Notes: generated from the sequence alone by a model not told the origin. Shown: positions 17,301 to 26,484, counted from the first letter of the stretch. The stretch: 64,000 nucleotides of DNA from Flavobacterium panici (GCF_903819335.1 NZ_CAIJDE010000062.1:1-64000), one strand, 5' to 3'. Numbers and translations: made by a program.

Positions 17301-17364
17301 TTTGCCACGAATTTCACGAATTAGCACGAATTAATTAGTGGAAATTCGTGAAATTCGTGGCGAA
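17301..17364. repeat. Near-perfect intergenic palindrome, GCCACGAATT family
   Basis: TTTGCCACGAATTTCACGAA is mirrored by TTCGTGAAATTCGTGGCGAA, with a central AATTAATT. Almost the entire 64 bases can fold into one hairpin. It lies in the gap before the glycosyltransferase gene. Confidence 0.75.
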
Positions 17365-17379
17365 AAAAAACTCATTTTA

Positions 17380-18429
17380 ATGAAAAGAAAAATACTTTTT
17401 CTTGGAGAATCGTACCGTGCCGATGCTATAACATGGATGAAAGGCCTGAAAGAATTTGGCGATTTTGAAATTATCACCTGGGAACTTCAATCTCCGAGTA
17501 ATTCAAAACTTAACCGATTCAAACGTATTTTAGAATATTTCTTCGCTCCTGTATCTATTCGAAAAATAATCAGAAATAAAAAACCCGATATGGTTATTGC
17601 CGAAAGAACTACAAGTTATGGATTTCTTGCTGCTTTGTCTGGTTCGAAAACTATTGCAATCGCACAACAAGGCCGAACTGATTTATGGCCGGAAGATTCT
17701 GTCTTATATCCGTTTAAAAAGTTTATTCAGAAATATGCTTTCAAAAAAGCACATTTAATTCATGCTTGGGGACCAGTTATGACCATTTCTATGAAAGCAA
17801 TTGGCGTTGACATGAACAAAGTTTTGGTTCTTCCAAAAGGAATTGATTTATCACTTTTTACACCTTCAACAAACTATTCAAACAAAATTGAAGCGATTGT
17901 AACCCGTTCGCTGCAACCGGAATACCGACATGATTCTATTTTAAAAGCATTTGGTATTTTACATCAAAAAGGAATTGATTTTTCACTGACTATTGTTGGC
18001 GACGGAACAAGATTGCAATTTTTAAAAGATTTAGCTAAAGAACTGCAAATCGAAAACAAAGTAATTTTTACAGGAAGAATCCCAAATACTGAACTTCCTA
18101 AATTATTACAGCAATCGAATATTTATATTAGTATGCCAATTACCGAAGGAGTTTCGGCATCATTAATTGAAGCCATGGCTTGCAATTGTTATCCTGTAGT
18201 TTCTGATATTGCGGGAAATCAAAGCTGGATCACACATCGTGAAAATGGGCAATTAATTACAATCGACGATATTGAAATGCTTGCCAATGAATTAATTTGG
18301 TCTTTTGAAAATCCTGAATCCCGAAATGAGGCCATTATTCGAAATAGAAAATTTGTAGAGGAAAATGCTAATTATGATATTAACATGAAGGTTATTGCTG
18401 ATCGATATCATGAGTTGCTGAACAAATAA
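17380..18429 (+). CDS. GT4-family glycosyltransferase
   Basis: I place the start at ATG 17380 (MKRKILFLGESYRADAITWM), because the longer frame from 17338 runs into the palindromic repeat. The product is about 349 residues with two Rossmann-like domains. The donor-binding half shows VLPKGIDLSLFTPS, IVTRSLQPEYRHDSILKAF, TGRIPNTELPKLLQQSNIYI and the signature ITEGVSASLIEAMACNC, with the E-x7-E type motif of GT-B retaining enzymes. The acceptor is unknown. No other polysaccharide-synthesis genes sit beside it, so it may act in general envelope or exopolysaccharide decoration. Confidence 0.85.
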   Translation: MKRKILFLGESYRADAITWMKGLKEFGDFEIITWELQSPSNSKLNRFKRILEYFFAPVSIRKIIRNKKPDMVIAERTTSYGFLAALSGSKTIAIAQQGRTDLWPEDSVLYPFKKFIQKYAFKKAHLIHAWGPVMTISMKAIGVDMNKVLVLPKGIDLSLFTPSTNYSNKIEAIVTRSLQPEYRHDSILKAFGILHQKGIDFSLTIVGDGTRLQFLKDLAKELQIENKVIFTGRIPNTELPKLLQQSNIYISMPITEGVSASLIEAMACNCYPVVSDIAGNQSWITHRENGQLITIDDIEMLANELIWSFENPESRNEAIIRNRKFVEENANYDINMKVIADRYHELLNK

Positions 18430-18460
18430 AATCTTATTTCTATATAAAATCACAAGATAA

Positions 18461-19231
18461 ATGAGTGGATATTACAACTATTATAAAGTCGACAAGAATA
18501 AAACATCCGTTACATTATTATCAAAACTGAATGATATAAAATTGCAACCTAAACAATTATATCATTTTAAAGACAAACAAATTACCAACTTCAGAGATTA
18601 TGTAATTGAAATAACCCAAAATTCAATTTTTACAAAAATTTCATTTGAACAATTAATTTTCAAAGTAAAAACAGATTTTTACAAAATTAACCCTTCTGAA
18701 TTTGAGGCAATAATGGATTGGGTACATAAATATTATAATGATAATGAAGACATTGATAAATTTCTTATTGAATTAGGCTTAGAAGAAATTGAGTCATTTA
18801 ACACTAAATTCGAAAATGATTTATTCTTTTTTGGCATCAATGGTATAAACAACTACTATAGTACAATTAAAAAAGACAATTTTTGGAAAGAATTAGATAC
18901 TCTTTCAAATGCAGAAGAAATGAATTTAGTATTAGATTTTTTAACCTTCTTAATGATTAAGTTTATAATTTCTAACACAGAAACTAATACAAAAGAACAG
19001 TTTGAATTAATAAACAAGCTAGAAAATGCAGAAGGAAAAACAGAACTAAAAGAAGCTGCATGTTTATTTTTTGAGACTTTAAAAGACATGAATAGTGATT
19101 ATTCAAAAATGTACAGTGATTCAATTCATTATTTCAGCCAAAATGCAGAATCTCTTTTATCAAAAATAGAAGATTTCCAAGCCGGTATAGCAAATTATAA
19201 TGGTGTAATTTTTATAGAAGCCTGTTTTTAA
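18461..19231 (+). CDS. Hypothetical protein
   Basis: A 256-residue soluble protein that I do not recognise. It is rich in Asn, Lys, Phe, Tyr and Glu, with no signal peptide, membrane segment or metal-binding motif. The predicted content is mostly helical (for example EEMNLVLDFLTFLMIKFIISNT and KEQFELINKLENAEGK). It begins 31 bases after the glycosyltransferase stop, so co-transcription is possible. Its composition is more AT-biased than its neighbours, which fits a recently gained or fast-evolving gene. Size and composition recall immunity-type or DUF proteins, but nothing proves this. Confidence 0.6.
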   Translation: MSGYYNYYKVDKNKTSVTLLSKLNDIKLQPKQLYHFKDKQITNFRDYVIEITQNSIFTKISFEQLIFKVKTDFYKINPSEFEAIMDWVHKYYNDNEDIDKFLIELGLEEIESFNTKFENDLFFFGINGINNYYSTIKKDNFWKELDTLSNAEEMNLVLDFLTFLMIKFIISNTETNTKEQFELINKLENAEGKTELKEAACLFFETLKDMNSDYSKMYSDSIHYFSQNAESLLSKIEDFQAGIANYNGVIFIEACF

Positions 19232-19386
19232 CAAAAAAAGCTTTCAGGCATTCCCGCAATAAAAACCAAGCTTAGCGAACTTTGCGTAAACTTTGTGTCT
19301 TTGCGGTTAAAAAACCTTCGTAACTTTTCTTCAATTTCAACGACATACTATTATAGCGGATTGTGTAATTTAATTCTTAAATAATT

Positions 19387-20490
19387 ATGAGCAATAGAAG
19401 AAATTGGTTAAAACAAGTAGGTTTAGGCACGATAGGATTAGGTTTAACTTCATTTGAAACATTTGCAAATCCTTCGCCAGAAAATTATATTTCTTTAGAT
19501 GTAGACAAATCTCCTATATTATTACGATCAAATGAAAATCCTTACGGCCCTTCTCCACTCGCTCGCGCTGCAATGCAAAAAAGCATCAACAGCAGCAATC
19601 GATACGGGTGGAATCTTTCGGGAGAATTAATTTCTCTTATTGCAAAAAAGAATAATGTTTCTGATAATAATATTTTATTAGGTGCCGGTTCAACAGAAAT
19701 TTTAGATTTAGTTCTTCAACACACTGCTTTAAAAAAGGGAAATTACATACTTGCCGAAACAACCTTCAACTATTGGACATTTCCTTCTGAAAAATTAGGG
19801 ATAAAAAAAATTACGGTTCCGTTAACTGCAGACAAAAAGCATGATTTAGCGGCAATGTTAAAAGCAATTGATTCAGATACAAAAATGATTTATATCTGCA
19901 ATCCAAATAATCCTACAGGTACAATATGCGATCACGAAGAATTAGTTTCTTTTGTAAAAGAAGCATCTAAAAATGCCATTGTTTTTGTAGATGAAGCTTA
20001 TATCGATTTCACAAAAGAGCAATCACTAAGCAGTCTTGTAATGGAAAACAAAAATTTAATTATCACTAAAACTTTTTCAAAAATGTATGGTTTAGCCGGC
20101 GCACGTATAGGTTATGCTATTGCGGCTTCATCAACTATTGACGAACTCAGCGCTTTAAAATCATCTCCAAATTTATCTGTTAGTGTTGTATCAACAGCTG
20201 CGGCTATGGCATCTTTAAATGATGAAAAGTTTATTAAAGAAGTTTATTCTTTAAATGAAGAGGTTAAGAAATATACGATTGATCAGCTTACGAAACTTAA
20301 CTTAACATGCATTCCGTCTTATTCCAATTTTATTTATTTTTCTCTTGAAAATTATAAAAAGGATTTCTTTAAACAATTAGAAGCCAACAATATTGAGGGA
20401 ACCAAAATCTATGAAGAAAACGGAAAATGGACTAGAATTACTATTGGAACAATGAAAGAAATGCAGCAATTTATTGAAGCGATAAAGTAA
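19387..20490 (+). CDS. Tat-exported PLP aminotransferase (histidinol-phosphate aminotransferase-like)
   Basis: 367 residues. The N-terminus SNRRNWLKQVGLGTIGLGL has the twin-arginine motif NRRNWLK followed by a hydrophobic run and AxA-like site (TFANPS), so export by Tat in folded form is likely. The mature part is a class I/II aminotransferase: LRSNENPYGPSP (44-57), NPNNPTG at 172-178, DEAYIDF at 202-208, and TKTFSKMYGLAGARIGY with the PLP-binding Lys232. It is closest to HisC, but a cytoplasmic histidine-pathway role does not fit with a Tat signal and there is no his operon here. PLP loading before export would explain the use of Tat. Substrate unknown. Confidence 0.85.
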   Translation: MSNRRNWLKQVGLGTIGLGLTSFETFANPSPENYISLDVDKSPILLRSNENPYGPSPLARAAMQKSINSSNRYGWNLSGELISLIAKKNNVSDNNILLGAGSTEILDLVLQHTALKKGNYILAETTFNYWTFPSEKLGIKKITVPLTADKKHDLAAMLKAIDSDTKMIYICNPNNPTGTICDHEELVSFVKEASKNAIVFVDEAYIDFTKEQSLSSLVMENKNLIITKTFSKMYGLAGARIGYAIAASSTIDELSALKSSPNLSVSVVSTAAAMASLNDEKFIKEVYSLNEEVKKYTIDQLTKLNLTCIPSYSNFIYFSLENYKKDFFKQLEANNIEGTKIYEENGKWTRITIGTMKEMQQFIEAIK

Positions 20491-20526
20491 ATTCGCTTAA
20501 AAAGACTTTCTGATGTCAAAACTCAA

Positions 20527-20554
20527 TTGAAATAAATTATAATCCTTACTTTTG
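20527..20554 (+). promoter_or_regulatory. Promoter of murB
   Basis: TTG at 20527-20529, a 17-base spacer and TACTTTTG at 20547-20554 match the Bacteroidetes TTG-N17-20-TAnnTTTG promoter, 26 bases before the murB start. Confidence 0.65.
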
Positions 20555-20580
20555 ACCTCAGATTAAAAAGCCTTTTACAC

Positions 20581-21594
20581 ATGCATATCCAATCCAATTT
20601 TTCTTTAAAAAACTATAATACTTTCGGTATTGAAGCTAAAGCCAAAAAATTTGTCGCAGTACATTCTGTTGAAGAACTGAAAACTATTTTAGAAGAAAAC
20701 AAAAACGAGAAGAAATTTATTCTTGGCGGCGGGAGCAATATGCTTTTAACAAAAGATATTGACGCTTTGGTCATTCATATTGATTTAAAAGGAAAAAAAA
20801 TCATTAAAGAAGATGATGATTTTGTTTGGGTTGAAAGTCAGGCTGGCGAAACCTGGCATGATTTCGTGCTTTGGACAATCGACAATAATTTTGGCGGATT
20901 AGAAAATATGTCTCTAATTCCGGGAAATGTCGGTACAACTCCGGTTCAGAATATTGGCGCTTACGGAACTGAAATCAAAGATACTTTTGTTTCCTGCGAA
21001 GCAATGAACATCGAAACTCAGGAAATAAAAACTTTTGCCAATACTGAATGTAATTTCGGTTATCGCGAAAGTATTTTTAAACACGAAGTAAAAGATCAAT
21101 TTATTATTACTTCGGTAATTTATAAATTGACAAAACGCAATCATAAAATCAATACATCTTACGGAGATATTTTAGCTGAACTGGCTAAAAACAATATTTC
21201 TGAACCTACTTTAAAAGATGTAAGCAACGCTGTAATTGCTATCAGACAAAGCAAATTACCTGATCCAAAAGAATTAGGAAACAGCGGCAGTTTCTTTAAA
21301 AACCCCATTTTATTGAAATCTGATTTCGAAAAAATTCATCAAAAATTCCCTGAAATGAAGTTTTATGAAGTTTCACCAACCGAAGTAAAAGTTCCTGCAG
21401 GATGGCTTATTGAACAGGCAGGCTTTAAAGGAAAACGTTTTGGCGATGCGGGAGTTCATAAAAATCAAGCTTTGGTTTTAGTCAATTACGGAAACGCAAC
21501 AGGTGGGGAAATTTTAGATGTTTCGAAACAAGTGCAGCAAACCGTTTTCGAAATCTTTGGCATTCAAATTGAAGCTGAAGTAAATGTTATCTAA
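20581..21594 (+). CDS. murB: UDP-N-acetylenolpyruvoylglucosamine reductase
   Basis: 337 residues, type I MurB. The FAD-binding domain shows ILGGGSNMLLT, LENMSLIPGNVGTTPVQNIGAYG and EIKDTF; the substrate domain shows NFGYRESIFK, GNSGSFFKNP (catalytic Ser as proton donor), PAGWLIEQAGFKGKRFGDAGVH and the final glutamate region. It reduces UDP-GlcNAc-enolpyruvate to UDP-MurNAc in peptidoglycan synthesis. A well-formed promoter precedes it, and it appears to head its own unit, with a small membrane protein gene downstream. Confidence 0.96.
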   Translation: MHIQSNFSLKNYNTFGIEAKAKKFVAVHSVEELKTILEENKNEKKFILGGGSNMLLTKDIDALVIHIDLKGKKIIKEDDDFVWVESQAGETWHDFVLWTIDNNFGGLENMSLIPGNVGTTPVQNIGAYGTEIKDTFVSCEAMNIETQEIKTFANTECNFGYRESIFKHEVKDQFIITSVIYKLTKRNHKINTSYGDILAELAKNNISEPTLKDVSNAVIAIRQSKLPDPKELGNSGSFFKNPILLKSDFEKIHQKFPEMKFYEVSPTEVKVPAGWLIEQAGFKGKRFGDAGVHKNQALVLVNYGNATGGEILDVSKQVQQTVFEIFGIQIEAEVNVI

Positions 21595-21632
21595 AAAAAC
21601 TCAGACTTTACCAGCTTACCAACCAAACCTTA

Positions 21633-22133
21633 ATGAAAGAATTAAATATCAAAGTTATCTTGCTCCAAATATTCGGATTGATTTTCCTGATAAATGGTAT
21701 TCTGCAGCTTAGATTTTACACCGTATCGGAAAAAATCATCTGGGCAGAAACACATTCCCAATACCAACATTCGCAATATTGGGACAAATTATTACCCACA
21801 AATGAAGGCATTTTCAACTTTTGGCCCAGCGTATACGTTTGGATATTTTTAGGTTCATTAATAGGTATTTGCACACTTGCTTTTATAAACTGGAAAAGTA
21901 AACTTTCATCACTTAATACAATTATAGTGGCAATTGTATTGTACATTCTTTTAAGGGTTAAGTTTTTCAGAAAAGAAATAATATCTCAATTATTCCGTCC
22001 CGTAAGAACTTTTTGCTCTGATGATTTTGGAACACAATGCCTGATCGAAGGCGTAATTTTTACTTTTATTGGAGTTACTATTTTATATCTAAGCGTAATT
22101 CAGATTTATTTGAACTCAAAAAAAATGAACTGA
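21633..22133 (+). CDS. Small membrane protein, unknown
   Basis: 166 residues with about four hydrophobic helices: VILLQIFGLIFLINGILQL, FWPSVYVWIFLGSLIGICTLAFI, LNTIIVAIVLYILLRVKFF and LIEGVIFTFIGVTILYLSVIQIY. Short loops contain a cysteine pair (FCSDDFGTQC). I do not recognise a family. It begins 38 bases after murB and may be co-transcribed with it. Confidence 0.65.
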   Translation: MKELNIKVILLQIFGLIFLINGILQLRFYTVSEKIIWAETHSQYQHSQYWDKLLPTNEGIFNFWPSVYVWIFLGSLIGICTLAFINWKSKLSSLNTIIVAIVLYILLRVKFFRKEIISQLFRPVRTFCSDDFGTQCLIEGVIFTFIGVTILYLSVIQIYLNSKKMN

Positions 22134-22312
22134 ATTTTATATTGATGATAAAAAAATCTTCCTTATAAATTAACACATCAAAAACCGAAAAAGTTACAGA
22201 AAGTACCTTTGAATTATCCGCAAATCTTTATCTTCGTTTTGAAAACTTCAAGAACCCATATTGATGCTGAAGTGAATGCATCACAAAGAAATCTTGAAAA
22301 TAAATTCTCAAA

Positions 22313-22927
22313 ATGTACACACCTGAGCTATATAAAGATGAAGATCCGGAATCAATCAGAACTTTTTTAAAAGAGAATAGTTTTGGGATTCTGATCAATC
22401 AGACTAATGGAAAATTATGCGCCACTCATATTCCGATAGAATTAGAAATTAATGCTGATGGAAAAGAAATCCTGCAGGGACATATTTCTAAACTGAATCC
22501 GCAAGCTGAAGGTTTTGCAGAAAACGATCAGGTTTTGGCTGTATTTACAGGGCCGCATAGTTATATTTCTTCTTCTTGATACGATCATGAAAATGTACCA
22601 ACATGGAATTATATAGCCGTACATGTTTATGGAAGAATTAAGATTGTAGATTACACTACATCTGTAGAACAGTTAAAAAAGCTTGTTGACAAATACGAAG
22701 CAAATTCTGAAAATCCTGTTCGTGTTGAAAATTTATCTGAAAAAACCATGCGTGAAGCCAGAGGGATTTTTGGTTTTGAAATAGAAATTGATGAAATTCA
22801 GGCTACCAAAAAATTGTCTCAAAACCGCGATGATCATAATTATAAAAACATAATTTCGGAACTGGAAAAAACAGAAAACCCTCAGTCTATTGCAATTGCA
22901 AAAGAAATGTCAAAGTGCCGAAAGTAA
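22313..22927 (+). pseudogene. PaiB-like FMN-binding regulator, broken by an in-frame TGA
   Basis: The first 88 codons (YTPELYKDEDPESIRTFLKE, GPHSYISSS) end at TGA 22577-22579. Reading on in the same frame gives 115 more codons (YDHENVPTWNYIAVHVYGR, LSEKTMREARGIFGFEIEID) to a TAA at 22925-22927. Family members have the motif SSSWYDHENVPTWNY, so the TGA stands exactly where a TGG tryptophan belongs: a single-base nonsense change. The reconstructed length, about 204 residues, is normal for PaiB, a flavin-reductase-fold protein first described as a negative regulator in Bacillus. No frameshift or other damage is seen, so the lesion is recent or a sequencing error. Confidence 0.85.
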
Positions 22928-22941
22928 ATTGATATTAAACA

Positions 22942-22971
22942 TTGAAAATTAGGAATTCATAACTACCTTTG
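22942..22971 (+). promoter_or_regulatory. Promoter of the GT2 gene
   Basis: TTG at 22942-22944, a 19-base spacer and TACCTTTG at 22964-22971 match the flavobacterial consensus; the start codon is 41 bases downstream. Confidence 0.65.
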
Positions 22972-23011
22972 TTCTCGCAAAATTTGGAACATTAACAGAC
23001 ATTAAAACCAT

Positions 23012-24118
23012 ATGCTTATAATTTTACTTTACTTTTTTATTGCTATTGTTTTTATTCAGCTTTTCTATTATTTAGGAATTTTTGGAAAATTTGCTTTTGC
23101 TAAACCTCAAGATGTTACGCCAAAGAATATTCCGGTTTCTGTTATTGTATGTGCAAAAAATGAAGAAGAAAACGTAAAGAAATTTATCCCTTTATTAGCA
23201 GAGCAAAATTATCCTGATTTTGAAATTGTTTTAATTGACGATGCATCAAGTGATGAAACGCTTGAAGTATTTGAAGAATTTGAGCAAAAATATCCCAACA
23301 TTCGCCTTGTTAAAGTTGAAAATAATGAAGCTTTTTGGGGAAATAAAAAATACGCTTTAACCTTAGGAATCAAAGCAGCAAAAAAAGAGTATTTACTTTT
23401 TACAGATGCAGATTGTTATCCAACTTCAAAAGACTGGATTACTGCAATGACTTCGCAATTTGATACAGAAAAAACTATTGTTTTAGGTTACGGAGGTTAT
23501 GAAAAAATAGAGAATTCTTTATTAAATAAAATTATTCGTTTTGAAACCATATTAACTGCTGTTCAATATTTTTCGTGGGCAAAAGCCGGACTTCCGTATA
23601 TGGGAGTTGGACGAAATTTAGCGTACAAAAAAGAGGAGTTTTTTAATGTAAATGGTTTTATTGATCATATTCAGGTTCGTTCCGGCGATGATGATTTGTT
23701 TATCAATCAGGCGGCAAACAAATTAAATACTACAATATCGTATACGCCAGAAAGTTTTACTTATTCAAAACCAAAAGAATCTTTTAAAGACTGGTTTACA
23801 CAAAAAAGAAGACACGTTTCTACAGCTGAGCATTATAAGTTTTTTGATAAATTTCAATTGGGACTTTTCTATTTTTCACAATTATTTTTCTTTTTATCAG
23901 TTATAATTCTGCTGGCGTTTCAATTTCAATGGATTGCTGTTGTAGCAATTTTAGCAACACGTTATACTGTAGTTTGGACTGTAATTGGTTTTTCTGCAGG
24001 AAAACTTAAAGAAAATGATATTAAAATTTGGTTTCCAGTATTAGAAATTGTGCTTATTGTAACACAAATTAATATCTTTATAACTAATATTTTTTCAAAA
24101 CCTGTATATTGGAAATAA
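23012..24118 (+). CDS. GT2-family membrane glycosyltransferase
   Basis: 368 residues. One N-terminal helix (LIILLYFFIAIVFIQLFYYLG) precedes a GT-A domain with VSVIVCAKNEEENVKKF, LIDDASSD, FTDADCYP (DxD) and RSGDDDLFINQ. The QKRRH segment stands at the place of the QxxRW motif of processive enzymes. Two to three C-terminal helices follow. The likely role is transfer of a sugar from a nucleotide donor to a lipid or growing chain at the inner membrane. The sigma-factor gene starts within its last ten bases. Confidence 0.87.
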   Translation: MLIILLYFFIAIVFIQLFYYLGIFGKFAFAKPQDVTPKNIPVSVIVCAKNEEENVKKFIPLLAEQNYPDFEIVLIDDASSDETLEVFEEFEQKYPNIRLVKVENNEAFWGNKKYALTLGIKAAKKEYLLFTDADCYPTSKDWITAMTSQFDTEKTIVLGYGGYEKIENSLLNKIIRFETILTAVQYFSWAKAGLPYMGVGRNLAYKKEEFFNVNGFIDHIQVRSGDDDLFINQAANKLNTTISYTPESFTYSKPKESFKDWFTQKRRHVSTAEHYKFFDKFQLGLFYFSQLFFFLSVIILLAFQFQWIAVVAILATRYTVVWTVIGFSAGKLKENDIKIWFPVLEIVLIVTQINIFITNIFSKPVYWK

Positions 24119-24660
24119 ATTCTAAAATAGAAAAAGCAAAAAAAGGTGACGATTGCGCCTTTACTTTTTTATTAGATTATTTCTGGAATGAAGTCTATGG
24201 CTTTATGCTTAAACGTACAGAAAATGAAACTACCGCAGAAGATATTACTATTGAAACTTTCTCAAAAGCTTTTGATAAAATAGGTTCTTATAACCCGGAA
24301 TTTCAGTTCAACACTTGGTTAATTGCTATTGCAAAAAATGTCTATATTGATTTGTTACGTAAAAAGAAAACCAATCTTTTTATAGAAATCACAGATACTG
24401 AAGACCAACAGGCATACAATATTGCCGACACTACTCCATCTGCAGAAGATGCCTTAATTAAGGAGCAAAACCTCTCCCGTTTGCTTTTATGCATCAAAGA
24501 ATTAAAACCCCATTATCAGGAAGTAATTCAGCTTCGCTACTTTCAGGAAATGTCCTATCAGGAAATTGCTGACAAAATTAATGAGCCTCTAAGCAACGTA
24601 AAGGTAAAATTACTACGTGCTAAAAAATTATTAGCAGAAATTATCGAACGTAATAGATAA
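24109..24660 (+). CDS. ECF-type RNA polymerase sigma factor
   Basis: 183 residues, beginning with TTG inside the 3' end of the glycosyltransferase gene. Region 2 is visible as AFTFLLDYFWNEVYGFMLKR and TIETFSKAFDKIGSYNPEFQFNTWLIAIAKNVYIDLLRKKK; region 4 as KPHYQEVIQLRYFQEMSYQEIADKI with NVKVKLLRAKKLL. This is a group IV sigma factor. No anti-sigma gene is adjacent, unlike the SusCD-linked ECF systems, so its signal is unknown. The overlap with the glycosyltransferase suggests joint expression. Confidence 0.9.
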   Translation: MEINSKIEKAKKGDDCAFTFLLDYFWNEVYGFMLKRTENETTAEDITIETFSKAFDKIGSYNPEFQFNTWLIAIAKNVYIDLLRKKKTNLFIEITDTEDQQAYNIADTTPSAEDALIKEQNLSRLLLCIKELKPHYQEVIQLRYFQEMSYQEIADKINEPLSNVKVKLLRAKKLLAEIIERNR

Positions 24661-24816
24661 TTTATTATCTTTAAGAAAAGAATAAGATATAATCATATTT
24701 TTTCTTAAAAAAATAATTTATTCACACACTAAAACAACAACTTCTACGTTGTTTGCTTAAACCCAATTCACTATCGCGTATGATTTAAAGTTACTTAACC
24801 TTAAAATCCAAAAATC

Positions 24817-25650
24817 ATGACTAAATTAAGCATCTATGAAAACAAGTGGATCGATCTTGTTTTCGAAAACAAAAACAAAGAATACGGAGCGTACCAATTA
24901 CGCCAGGAAAATTCTAAAACAACAGTTACGGCTCTATTTATGGCCTTGTTGTTACTAACTGCCATAGGAAGCGTATCGATGTTGCTTAATAAATTTAGAA
25001 CAATTGATCCCATTGAGGAGCCTATTCCAATTACGCCTCTTGTTTTAACTGATGTTGATCCAATAGTAGTTCCAAAAATAAAGGATCCTGTTGCCCCACC
25101 AATGAAATCGACTCCACCGGCAGCAACAGCACCAGTAACGTCAAGTCAATTAACAAATCCGGTTATAGTACCTACAGATCAGGCAACGCAAACTATCGCT
25201 GCTAACGTGGACAATACTCCACATGTAGACAATGCAGTAGGAACAGATGGACCTGGTACAAATGTATTACCTGGAAATACTGGCGGAGAACCTGTAATTG
25301 CTAATACTGGTGATACTGGAACTACAATTGTTAATGTATCCGTTTTAGACAAATTACCAGAGTTTCCTGGAGGAATTAAAAAGTTTTACAACTATGTTGG
25401 AAATAACTTTACAAAACCAGAATTGGATGCTGAAAAAACATTACGTGTGTATGTTTCATTTGTAATCGAAAAAGACGGTACAATGACTGACATTATTGTT
25501 AAAAATGATCCAGGATTTGGAATGGGAAAAGAAGCTGTTAGAGTTTTAAAATCTTTAAAAACAAAATGGGCTCCGGGAATATTAGCTGGAAAGCCAGTTC
25601 GTACAGCGTACAATCTTCCAATAACAATACAAACAGGACAAACTGAATAA
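24817..25650 (+). CDS. Energy transducer TonB
   Basis: 277 residues. The cytoplasmic start IYENKWIDLVFENKNKEYGAYQLR is characteristic of Bacteroidetes TonB proteins; one membrane helix follows (TALFMALLLLTAIGSVSMLL, about 37-56). A proline/threonine-rich periplasmic linker leads to a TonB C-terminal domain (LPEFPGGIKKFYNYV ... LRVYVSFVIEKDGTMTDIIV ... APGILAGKPVRTAYNLPITI). It carries proton-motive energy to outer-membrane receptors. No exbB/exbD genes are next to it. The receptors at 52326, 57068 and 62816 are possible clients. Confidence 0.92.
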   Translation: MTKLSIYENKWIDLVFENKNKEYGAYQLRQENSKTTVTALFMALLLLTAIGSVSMLLNKFRTIDPIEEPIPITPLVLTDVDPIVVPKIKDPVAPPMKSTPPAATAPVTSSQLTNPVIVPTDQATQTIAANVDNTPHVDNAVGTDGPGTNVLPGNTGGEPVIANTGDTGTTIVNVSVLDKLPEFPGGIKKFYNYVGNNFTKPELDAEKTLRVYVSFVIEKDGTMTDIIVKNDPGFGMGKEAVRVLKSLKTKWAPGILAGKPVRTAYNLPITIQTGQTE

Positions 25651-25670
25651 AAATAAAATATAGAAAAAGA

Positions 25671-25698
25671 AAAGCAGAATTTAGGTTCTGCTTTTTTT
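25671..25698 (+). terminator. Terminator of the tonB-type gene
   Basis: AAAGCAGAA and TTCTGCTTT pair around TTTAGG, followed by a T run, 20 bases after the stop codon. Confidence 0.8.
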
Positions 25699-25746
25699 AT
25701 GGTCTTAATTAATGACATATCTTTATCTTCAATTTATAAGTTAAAA

Positions 25747-26484
25747 ATGCCTTTTACATTTGCCCATCCCGCAATAGTTCTGCCTCTAAATTATTTACCT
25801 AAAAAATGGTTTTCATTAACCGGACTTATAATCGGAAGCATGATTCCAGATTTTGAGTACTTTACTAGAATGAGAGTAGAAAGCCATTACAGCCACAATA
25901 TTTACGGTGTATTTTGGTTTGATCTGCAGCTTGCAATTCTACTAGCATTTACATTCCATAATATTGTTAAAAATCAACTATTCCATAATTTGCCGGAAAT
26001 AATTCGATCACGAGTTCTTATCTTCGACCAATTTAATTGGAACAGTTATTTCAAACAACATTGGATTGTTGTAGTACTATCAATTTTAATTGGAACTGCT
26101 TCACATCTTTTTTGGGATAGCTTTACACATGAACATGGCTATTGTGTAAATCATGTTGCCTTATTGCATGATTACATTTTTATTTCTCATCTAAAAATTC
26201 CAATTTTTAAAGCTGTCCAACACTTAAGTACCTTTATTGGCGGATTGATTATTTTATTTGCTTTTTCTAAACTCCCAAAGAATAATATTTCAACAAAATC
26301 TTTAAATAAAAACTATTGGATTTGTCTTGTTTTATTTTCGCTAATAATTTTAGTCTTTCGATTTGCGATAGGATTAGACCCAAAACAATATGGACACTTA
26401 ATAGTTTCTATAATTTCCTCTGTTTTATTTTCTTTAATATTAACTCCTCTTTTTTTAAATCTAAAAGCATTTGTTAAAAACTAA
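25747..26484 (+). CDS. DUF4184 membrane protein
   Basis: I choose ATG 25747 (MPFTFAHPAIVLPLNYLPKKWFS), the conserved start of DUF4184; the longer frame from 25699 begins inside the preceding terminator. The product has 245 residues with about six helices. Conserved polar groups lie in GSMIPDFEYFTRM, HSHNIYGV-like YSHNIYGVFWFDL, and SHLFWDSFTHEHGY. The His/Asp pattern recalls membrane metal-dependent hydrolases of the YdjM/DUF457 type, but no activity is established. Confidence 0.85.
   Translation: MPFTFAHPAIVLPLNYLPKKWFSLTGLIIGSMIPDFEYFTRMRVESHYSHNIYGVFWFDLQLAILLAFTFHNIVKNQLFHNLPEIIRSRVLIFDQFNWNSYFKQHWIVVVLSILIGTASHLFWDSFTHEHGYCVNHVALLHDYIFISHLKIPIFKAVQHLSTFIGGLIILFAFSKLPKNNISTKSLNKNYWICLVLFSLIILVFRFAIGLDPKQYGHLIVSIISSVLFSLILTPLFLNLKAFVKN

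Noticed and set aside
17338..17379. Earlier start for the GT4 gene
   Set aside because: The extra 14 codons lie inside the palindromic repeat; the ATG at 17380 begins the conserved domain.
22577..22579. TGA as selenocysteine
   Set aside because: The family has tryptophan here and no SECIS-like hairpin follows; a TGG-to-TGA mutation is simpler.
24670..24709. TTTAAGAAAA...TTTTCTTAAA hairpin as a terminator for the sigma-factor gene
   Set aside because: The stem is only A-T pairs and no T run follows on the plus strand.
24109..25650. Sigma factor and TonB gene as part of a SusCD-type trans-envelope signalling system
   Set aside because: No anti-sigma factor or SusC with a signalling N-terminal domain is adjacent.
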